In this document: positions 42,501 to 47,871 of the stretch, in pieces
How positions within the stretch are numbered: the stretch's first letter is position 1
How the letters are laid out: every line of letters starts with the position of its first letter
Origin: JAHJCW01 sp965369995
Lineage (GTDB): Bacteria > Fidelibacterota > Marinisomatia > Marinisomatales > JAHJCW01
Direction: 5' to 3'
Assembly: GCA_965369995.1 (NCBI GenBank)
Contig: CBDURO010000011.1
Location: 1 to 47,871, forward strand
Length of the DNA stretch: 47,871 bases
The notes under the pieces: model-generated
Told to the model about the DNA's origin: nothing
The model's input: the letters and a program-made list of their open reading frames with translations, nothing else
Database searches by the model: none
Made by a program: the position numbers and the translations under genes

Positions 42501-43218
42501 AATATCTAATAAAAAATTACTACAAGCTAAAGCTATTTTTGGAATATTTCCCGCGAATGCCATTGACGATGATATTGAGGTTTGTAACGATGAGTCGCAA
42601 AATACCATTTTAACAAAATTATATTTTTTGCGACAACAAGTAAGCAAATCCAAAGGGAAACCGAATTTTTGTTTATCGGATTTTATTGCTCCAAAATCTA
42701 CTAAAAAAAATGATTGGATTGGTGCTTTTGCTGTTACCGCCGGTATCGGTGTGAAACATTTAGTGCAAAAATATGAAGAACAAAATGATGACTATTCTGC
42801 TATTATGGTAAAAGCAATAGCTGACCGTTTAGCCGAAGCATTAGCAGAGCGATTACACGAAAGAGTGCGCACAGAGTTTTGGGGTTATGCTTCGGATGAA
42901 AATTTGTTAAATGATGAATTAATAAAAGAAGAATTCAAAGGCATCCGTCCGGCTCCCGGCTATCCGGCTTGTCCTGATCATACAGAGAAACAGAAAATAT
43001 GGGATTTGCTAGACGTAGAAAAGCAAACCGGAATAACGTTAACTGAAAGCTATGCGATGAATCCGGTAGCATCTGTAAGCGGATGGTATTTTGCACATCC
43101 CGATTCGCAATATTTCAGTGTTGGCAAAATCACTAATGAGCAAATTGAAGATTATGCCAAACGTAAGGGGATCGAGAAGGAAATGGTAGAAAAGTTTATT
43201 GGTAGATTAGTGGAATAG
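39553..43218 (+). CDS. metH: Cobalamin-dependent methionine synthase
   Basis: 1221 residues with all four modules. Homocysteine domain: 'ILDGAMGTMVQ' and zinc cysteines 243 (GLNCALG), 306 and 307 (GGCCGSTP). Folate domain: 'FVNIGERTNVAGSAKF' onward. B12 cap and binding: 'FLPQVIKSARVMKQAV' and DVHDIGKN (His755 binds cobalt). Activation domain: 'GIRPAPGYPACPDHTEK' near 1130. It methylates homocysteine with methyltetrahydrofolate. It is directly controlled by the SAM-II riboswitch. Confidence 0.98.
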   Translation: MNNIYEIAKKRIIILDGAMGTMVQSYGLSEADFRGKRFQRHPIDLKCNNDILSLTKPKIIEEIHSKNLEAGADLISTNTFNATRISQADYGTESITKEINYEAAKIARKIADKFTEETPQKHRFVVGVLGPTNRTASISPDVNDPAARNVTFDELVVAYFEAVKALIAGGVDLLMVETIFDTLNAKTALFAIQSVFDEIARSIPVMISGTITDASGRTLSGQTLEAFYYSINHFPLLSVGLNCALGAEQLRPYIEDLSHISNSLVSFHPNAGLPNELGEYDESPKHMAKIVGDIAERGLVNIVGGCCGSTPEHIAAIVETVKNIRPRKLIEIIKYTCLSGLEPTVIRPDSLFVNIGERTNVAGSAKFRRLIKEENYNEALSVARHQIGGGAQVIDINMDDAMLDSEKAMEKFLRLISAEPDIARIPIMLDSSNWAVLETGLKNIQGKGIVNSISLKEGEDIFIKYANLIKHYGAAVIVMALDERGQADNYDRKMEIIERSYRLLTDKVGFSAEDIIFDPNIFAVATGIVEHNNYAVDYIQACRSIKEKFPGCLVSGGVSNLSFSFRGNNSIREAMHSVFLYHAIQAGMDMGIVNAGQLVVYDDIPNELREAVEDVILNRRGDATDRLLKLANKYKNGKVAEKLVQEWRNKSVKIRIEHALVEGISEFIDEDIEEIRQKFDNPVKIIEGPLMDGMNKVGDLFGDGKMFLPQVIKSARVMKQAVTYLEPFINASQLKTSIKKTKSKIVLATVKGDVHDIGKNIVSIILQCNNIEVIDLGVMVSAEKIIATAKEVNAQMIGLSGLITPSLAEMEYIAAEMERQDLKIPLLIGGATTSQLHTAVKIVPNYSVPVVYVPDASRSVPVVSDLLSTTRRKGFLDLLRKKQQEVRKNYAERKRPTTSLSLEEARKRKFYFDWKKYTAPVPKFIGIKVFEDYSIKELIEYIDWTPFFSTWELKGKYPGILNHPKFGKQAKNLFDDAQILLKEISNKKLLQAKAIFGIFPANAIDDDIEVCNDESQNTILTKLYFLRQQVSKSKGKPNFCLSDFIAPKSTKKNDWIGAFAVTAGIGVKHLVQKYEEQNDDYSAIMVKAIADRLAEALAERLHERVRTEFWGYASDENLLNDELIKEEFKGIRPAPGYPACPDHTEKQKIWDLLDVEKQTGITLTESYAMNPVASVSGWYFAHPDSQYFSVGKITNEQIEDYAKRKGIEKEMVEKFIGRLVE

Positions 43219-43398
43219 TAATGAAGTGTTAAATTTTGAGTGTTGAGTTTTGAATATATACCACAGAGTTACAGGGGCACGGAGAAAAATTGAGATATCA
43301 AATCTTCAATCTTAACTCTTCAATTTTAAATTGTTAATCTCTATCATCTTACCAATAACCTCTCACCTCTAACCATAATTATTGCTACATTTCGCCCT
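43219..43398. other. Spacer with low-complexity repeat-like strings
   Basis: Includes accacagagttacaggggc, close to a string (CCACAGAG-ACAGAGG...) seen in spacers of many bacterial genomes, and AT-rich 'ttcaatcttaac' text. No gene or terminator supported. Confidence 0.35.
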
Positions 43399-44193
43399 AT
43401 GAACTTGGAGCTAAAATCAGCGATTGAAGCGGCACGTGAGGCGGGCGCAATCATTATGCAATATTATAAATCAAAGTATGAGATTCGCGATAAAAGTTAT
43501 CATAATCCGGTAACAACGGCCGATCATGCAGCTGATACATATTTAAAAAATACTCTCACAAAAGCGTATCCTGAATATGGTTGGCTTTCGGAAGAAACAG
43601 TAGATACTAAAGAACGACTTAATCACTCACGTACTTGGGTAGTTGATCCCCTTGACGGAACTAAGGAATTTATTGAAGGCGTCCCGCATTTTGTGGTGAG
43701 CGTAGCATTAGTTGAAGATGGTGAACCAATTATCGGAGTATTATACAATCCCGCAAGCGATGAATTGTTTACAGGTACTAAAGATGAAGGAGCATTTCTA
43801 AATGATGAGAGCTTGAGTTGTTCTACAGAAAAAGATTTCAAAAATATGATTATTTTAAACAGTCGTTCTGAAACACGAAACGGTCTATGGCAACCATACT
43901 CAACAGATTTTTATGAACAGCGGGCGATTGGTAGTGTGGCATATAAATTAGGACTTACGTCGGCTGCAAAAGCTGATATTTTTGCATCGTTAAGACCGAA
44001 AAATGAGTGGGATATTTGTGCCGGACACTGTATCATTCGCGAAGCTGGCGGAGAAATAGTAACATTGGAGGGGAAACAAATAACTTATAATAATGAAAAA
44101 ACATTAATTACTCCAGGTCTGATTGCTTCGAATGTGGAAATTCTTGAAGATTCAATAAATTTATTTAAACAAAAGAAATTAAATTATGAATGA
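43399..44193 (+). CDS. cysQ: 3'(2'),5'-bisphosphate nucleotidase CysQ
   Basis: 264 residues of the inositol-monophosphatase fold. Metal site 'WLSEETVDTKERL', then WVVDPLDGTKEFIEG (~79-93) and WDICAGHCIIREAGG (~209). The TKEFI form is typical of CysQ, which removes PAP formed in sulfur assimilation. Its end overlaps the start of thyX by eight bases. Confidence 0.93.
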   Translation: MNLELKSAIEAAREAGAIIMQYYKSKYEIRDKSYHNPVTTADHAADTYLKNTLTKAYPEYGWLSEETVDTKERLNHSRTWVVDPLDGTKEFIEGVPHFVVSVALVEDGEPIIGVLYNPASDELFTGTKDEGAFLNDESLSCSTEKDFKNMIILNSRSETRNGLWQPYSTDFYEQRAIGSVAYKLGLTSAAKADIFASLRPKNEWDICAGHCIIREAGGEIVTLEGKQITYNNEKTLITPGLIASNVEILEDSINLFKQKKLNYE

Positions 44194-45151
44194 TATACAA
44201 TATCCTAAAGGTGCAATAAAGTGTTTAGATAAAGGATTCATTCGCCTTGTTGATGCGATGGGCAATGATGAGGCAATCGTTCAAGCAGCGCGTGTTAGTT
44301 ACGGGAAAGGGACTACTAAAGTAAGCCGCGATAAAGGACTTATTCGCTATTTATTGCGACATCGGCATTCTACACCATTTGAAATGGTTGAGTTAAAATT
44401 TCACGCTAAAATGCCGATTTTTGTCGCACGGCAATGGGTGAGGCATCGCACTGCGAATATCAATGAATACAGTTTGCGTTATTCTGAAGCACACCACGAT
44501 TTTTACATACCGGAGAAAAAGGATATTCATTTTCAAAGTCAATTCAACAAACAAGGGCGCGATGACACAGAAGTCCCACCTAAATTGAAAGAGAAAGTTG
44601 TTAATTATTTTAATGAAATATCCGACAAGACTTTTGCAATTTACAATGAATTGAATGAAGCAGGTATCGCGCGTGAATTGGCGCGTGGAATATTACCGGT
44701 CAATTTATATACTGAATGGTATTGGAAGAACGATCTACACAATATTTTCCACTTTTTACGGTTACGGATGGATGAGCACGCGCAATACGAAATTCGTGTT
44801 TTTGCGGAAGCAATGGCATCGTTTGTGAAAAAAGTTGTCCCAATTGCCTATGAGGCATTTGAAGATTATTCCATAAAAGGAATGTATTTTTCAAAATTGG
44901 AGAGAGATTTAATCAAAACACGGCTTCCTGATCGCATTCTTGATGATCTAAAGGATGAAGTTATTTATCGAATTGTTGCAAGTCTTAATGAAAATAAGAA
45001 TCGAGATGAAGTTGAGTTGTATCGCCTATATCAGGAAAACGGTGGAATTGATTGTATAGACGATTTTAATATAAAATGGAAAGCCGGCAATATTGAAACC
45101 GACAATGTTTTTGAAATGCGAGAATTCCTTCAGAAATTGACAATTTTATAA
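44186..45151 (+). CDS. thyX: FAD-dependent thymidylate synthase ThyX
   Basis: 321 residues. ThyX motif RHRTANINEYSLRYS (~residues 88-102) gives the RHRxxSxNExSxRYS pattern with one change at the first Ser. 'RHRHSTPFEMVELKFHAKMP' precedes it and 'FHFLRLRMDEHAQYEIR' follows (dUMP/FAD contacts). It makes dTMP from dUMP with reduced flavin. Longer than the common ~220-250 residues because of insertions near 110-150 and a C-terminal extension. Confidence 0.94.
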   Translation: MNDIQYPKGAIKCLDKGFIRLVDAMGNDEAIVQAARVSYGKGTTKVSRDKGLIRYLLRHRHSTPFEMVELKFHAKMPIFVARQWVRHRTANINEYSLRYSEAHHDFYIPEKKDIHFQSQFNKQGRDDTEVPPKLKEKVVNYFNEISDKTFAIYNELNEAGIARELARGILPVNLYTEWYWKNDLHNIFHFLRLRMDEHAQYEIRVFAEAMASFVKKVVPIAYEAFEDYSIKGMYFSKLERDLIKTRLPDRILDDLKDEVIYRIVASLNENKNRDEVELYRLYQENGGIDCIDDFNIKWKAGNIETDNVFEMREFLQKLTIL

Positions 45152-45167
45152 TGACTATTTTCTATTT

Positions 45168-45521
45168 ATGGATAAAGCAGAATTAAAGAACAGAACTAAA
45201 GAATTTGCTCATCGCACAGTTAAATTAAGTTTAGCGTTACCAAAAACTACACTTGGTCATCACATCAAAAGTCAATTAATCCGATGCTCAACATCAGTTG
45301 CAGCAAATTATCGAGCTGCCTGTTTTGCACAATCTAAAGCAAGTTTTGTTGCAAAGCTTGGAATTGTGATTGAGGAAGTTGATGAGTCGTGTTTTTGGTT
45401 ACAATTTATAATTGATGAAAAATTACTTGAGACAAAGAAAGTTAATTCATTATTGAACGAAACTAAAGAATTAACAGCAATTTTTATTGCATCAAGAAAA
45501 ACCGCAAGAAATATTAAATAG
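45168..45521 (+). CDS. Four-helix-bundle protein (S23/TIGR02436 type)
   Basis: 117 residues, four predicted amphipathic helices. Family text: 'KEFAHRTVKLSLALPKTTLG', QLIRCSTSVAANYRAA, AKLGIVIEEVDESCFWLQ. These proteins are often encoded in 23S rRNA intervening sequences or alone; their role is unknown. Here it sits between thyX and radC, 16 bases after thyX. Confidence 0.88.
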   Translation: MDKAELKNRTKEFAHRTVKLSLALPKTTLGHHIKSQLIRCSTSVAANYRAACFAQSKASFVAKLGIVIEEVDESCFWLQFIIDEKLLETKKVNSLLNETKELTAIFIASRKTARNIK

Positions 45522-45525
45522 TAAA

Positions 45526-46211
45526 TTGTCAATAGAAAATAATAAATCCAACGTTGGGCATAGACAAAGGCTGCGGGAACGCTTTTTAAATAGCGGCTTG
45601 CAGGCTTTCACGATTATGAAGTTGTCGAATTATTACTTACACTTGGTACACCACGTAGTGATTGTAAACAGGCAGCAAAAGATGCGCTAAAAAAGTTCGG
45701 ATCATTAAATGCAGTATTGGAAGCCGATCCAAAAGAATTACAAGAGATAAATGGAATTGGTCCGAATAATGTATTTGGATTGAAATTATCACAAACTGTT
45801 GCACGACGTTATTTGGCAGACCGTATAATTGGACATAACATTGTTACATCATCCGATGAAGTTTTAGATTATTTAAAACATAATTTGCGTGATAAAACAC
45901 AGGAAATATTCTCTGTAATATATCTGAACGGGCGTAATGAAATTATCGGTATGGAAGAATTATTTCATGGTTCGCTAACAACCTCCGCGGTTTATCCGCG
46001 TGAAGTTGTTAAAAAAGTGCTCAAACAAAATGCTGCGGCGCTAATTTTTGTTCATAATCATCCAAGCGGGAACTTGAATCCTAGTGAGGAAGATATTAAA
46101 ATAACTAAAAAACTAAAAGATGCCGTTGCAACTATTGATGTTAAAGTTCATGATCATTTAATTATTGCGAGGAATAATTACTACTCCTTTGCTGATAATA
46201 ATATAATTTAA
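45526..46211 (+). pseudogene. radC: RadC-family JAB domain protein, one-base frameshift
   Basis: The gene is in two frames. The first (from TTG 45526) gives 'GHRQRLRERFLNSGLQ'; near 45601-45604 the family text continues in another frame, 'GFHDYEVVELLLTLGTPRSD', and runs open to 46211. A single missing G in 'CAGGC' explains it. The helix-hairpin-helix (LQEINGIGPNN) and the JAB metal motif HNHPSG...D are intact downstream. It may be a real pseudogene, a slippage site, or a sequencing error. RadC-type proteins are thought to act in DNA metabolism of unclear nature. Confidence 0.85.
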
Positions 46212-46299
46212 ATTAATTCACTTCTCATTCGGTTCAGCTTGCTACGGTGTCAAGTAAGTTGATAAATTTTACGTCATAAAAAACAATATATAGGTAAGA

Positions 46300-47505
46300 A
46301 TGACAAAAATATTTATATCGGGTGCGAAAGGTGAAAAACCGCGTTCCGATCTCCGCGTTAAATATACACCATCAAAAAAACCGCTTTCGATTTCTGTTGT
46401 AAGTACCGTTGCCACGTTATTTGGCAAAGCAATTAAGCAGCAATCCGAGGACATATGTAAAGGTTTACAGGTCCGTACCGGTACAATTGAGATTGAAGAT
46501 TTTGGAGCTTTGCCTTTTGTAATTGCCGCCCGCTTAGAAGCGGTTATAAAGCAAGCTCATCCTGAATTACAGTTAACATCGTTGCCACCGATGATGGATT
46601 TTTGTATGTACGCGTCAAGCCGCGACCTCTTCCGCCGCAGCCGATTATATTTACCGGGCAATCAATCCAAGCTAATGTTAAATGCGGGTATTCATAAACC
46701 GGATTGCATAATACTAGATTTAGAAGATTCTGTTTCTCCAGCAGAAAAAGAAGATACAAGATATATAGTCCGTAATGCTTTACGTTCATTAGACTTTTTT
46801 GGCGCTGAGCGAATGGTGCGGATCAATCAGGGAGAATTGGGATTAAAAGATTTAGAATTTATTGTACCGCATAATGTTCATTTGATATTGATTCCAAAAG
46901 TTGAAAGTGCTGAAGAAATCAAATTAATTGATGAACGAATTGCAGAAATATCCAAAGGATGTGGAAGAAAAGAACCCGTATTCTTAATGCCGATAATTGA
47001 AAGTGGGCGTGGTGTATTGAAAGCATTGGAAATTGCTGAAGCGTCAAAAAACAATGTAGCATTAGCAATTGGATTGGAAGATTATACTGCCGATCTTGGA
47101 GTGCCACGCACTGAAAAAGGCAAGGAATCATTTTTTGCACGCAGTATGATTGTAAATGCTGCCCGTGCCGCAGGTATTCAAGCGATTGATACGGTTTATA
47201 GTGATGTGAGTAACGAAATTGGATTACGTGAATCGGTTAGAGAGGCTAAGTCAATCGGTTTTGACGGGAAAGGGTGTATTCATCCTCGCCAAATAAAGCC
47301 AATTCATGAAGAATTTGCCCCATCAACAGATCAGATTGAAAGAGCAAAAAAAATCACATTAGCTTTTGATGAAGCAGAGAAAAAAGGACTTGGTGTTGTC
47401 TCATTAGGAAGTAAAATGATTGACCCTCCTGTTGTAAAAAGGGCATTACATACTATTAATTTGGCAATTGCATCAAATTTATTAAATCCTGATTGGAAAA
47501 ATTAA
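46300..47505 (+). CDS. citE: Fused citrate lyase acyl carrier protein and beta subunit (CitD-CitE)
   Basis: 401 residues. Residues 1-~100 match CitD: N-terminal 'GEKPRSDLRVKYTP' with a candidate prosthetic-group Ser16, then 'ATLFGKAIKQQ' and 'DFGALPFVIAARLEAVIKQA'. From about 110, CitE follows: 'RRSRLYLPGNQSKLM', 'CIILDLEDSVSPAEKEDTR', ERMVRINQGELG, 'IPKVESAEEI', 'MPIIESGRGVLKALEIAE'. In the usual citrate lyase these are separate proteins. It cleaves citrate to acetate and oxaloacetate with the CitF subunit encoded next. Confidence 0.9.
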   Translation: MTKIFISGAKGEKPRSDLRVKYTPSKKPLSISVVSTVATLFGKAIKQQSEDICKGLQVRTGTIEIEDFGALPFVIAARLEAVIKQAHPELQLTSLPPMMDFCMYASSRDLFRRSRLYLPGNQSKLMLNAGIHKPDCIILDLEDSVSPAEKEDTRYIVRNALRSLDFFGAERMVRINQGELGLKDLEFIVPHNVHLILIPKVESAEEIKLIDERIAEISKGCGRKEPVFLMPIIESGRGVLKALEIAEASKNNVALAIGLEDYTADLGVPRTEKGKESFFARSMIVNAARAAGIQAIDTVYSDVSNEIGLRESVREAKSIGFDGKGCIHPRQIKPIHEEFAPSTDQIERAKKITLAFDEAEKKGLGVVSLGSKMIDPPVVKRALHTINLAIASNLLNPDWKN

Positions 47506-47506
47506 T

Positions 47507-47871
47507 ATGACGAAAGTAAAAATGATAAAAAATGCTGTTGATCGCATGGTTCCGACTGTAGTTAATGGAGTAATGCAAACTCCATTTCAAGGAGTTGGAA
47601 AATATAAACCAAAAGGTAATAAAGCTGCTTTGCCAATTCGATCTTGTTCTGATTATCCTACGGACGGGAATAAGGTTGTAAAGTCATTGGAAGTTGCTTT
47701 AAAAAAATGTGGATTAACAGATGGGATGACACTTTCTTCGCATCATCATTTCCGCAATGGCGATTTAGTTATGAACCAAGTATTTGATATTGCTGCAAAA
47801 CAAGGCGTTAAAAGTCTGCGATGGTTTCCATCAGCAGCATTTCCTTGTCATAAACCGGTAATTGATCACAT
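47507..47871 (+). CDS. citF: Citrate lyase alpha subunit CitF (5' part, runs off window)
   Basis: The ATG lies one base after the citDE stop. 121 codons are visible. 'GMTLSSHHHFRNGDLVMNQV' (from about 78) is the CoA-transferase subunit signature of CitF, which loads the acyl group onto the carrier protein. The gene continues past 47871. Confidence 0.92.
   Translation, partial: MTKVKMIKNAVDRMVPTVVNGVMQTPFQGVGKYKPKGNKAALPIRSCSDYPTDGNKVVKSLEVALKKCGLTDGMTLSSHHHFRNGDLVMNQVFDIAAKQGVKSLRWFPSAAFPCHKPVIDH

Noticed and set aside
43276..43305. Mobile element end (accacagag string)
   Set aside because: Resembles a widespread spacer string but occurs once here with no partner repeat or gene.
45487..45525. 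Longer RadC N-terminus starting inside the four-helix gene
   Set aside because: It overlaps the conserved end of the preceding gene in another frame; the TTG at 45526 gives the normal N-terminus.

Overview
The window looks like chromosomal DNA from an AT-rich, Gram-negative bacterium of the Fibrobacterota-Chlorobiota-Bacteroidota superphylum, for example an Ignavibacteria- or Neomarinimicrobiota-like lineage. The evidence is a SprA-type type IX secretion (T9SS) translocon gene, PorV-like barrels, a secreted propeller protein with a T9SS/FlgD-like C-terminal domain, many lipobox lipoproteins, clear Shine-Dalgarno sites and low G+C. The phylum assignment is inference; no rRNA is present.

Layout. 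1-2830 is a repeat-rich accessory block. Two copies of the 3' half of a tRNA (Val-like CAC anticodon loop), each with its terminator, lie at 35-114 and 2663-2742. Between them four related ~100-base repeats separate single-gene modules: a cold-shock protein, a GNAT acetyltransferase and a small membrane protein. 3.0-11 kb holds envelope and secreted proteins (split-barrel flavin-type protein, four-helix membrane protein, prolyl oligopeptidase, esterase fused to a DUF5829-like domain, zinc peptidase) separated by a second ~65-base intergenic repeat family. At 11.07-11.79 kb a typical 2-Cys peroxiredoxin has an in-frame TGA exactly at the peroxidatic cysteine, followed at once by a SECIS-like hairpin, so it is read as a selenoprotein.

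12.0-17.0 kb is a TetR-controlled export operon: tetR, RND/MMPL permease, LolA-like outer-membrane-lipoprotein-sorting-type protein and DUF1302-like barrel. A perfect 20-base palindrome lies before tetR and a related one before the permease. 17.0-18.6 kb holds a membrane/DUF1858-like gene, tRNA-Phe, a tRNA fragment and a nested inverted-repeat structure. 18.6-30.1 kb runs rdgB, then sprA, a glutaminyl cyclase-type peptidase, a propeller protein and two PorV-like barrels, which fit together as a T9SS secretion and N-terminal maturation group.

30-39 kb is mixed housekeeping: EEP lipoprotein, TPR protein, Nudix hydrolase, queG, elbB, and on the minus strand an ECF sigma/anti-sigma/surface beta-protein operon and rng-rplU-rpmA. 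At 39.47-39.55 kb a SAM-II riboswitch sits on a terminator/antiterminator switch directly before metH. The remainder is cysQ, thyX, a four-helix-bundle gene, a frameshifted radC, a citD-citE fusion and the start of citF, which runs off the window.
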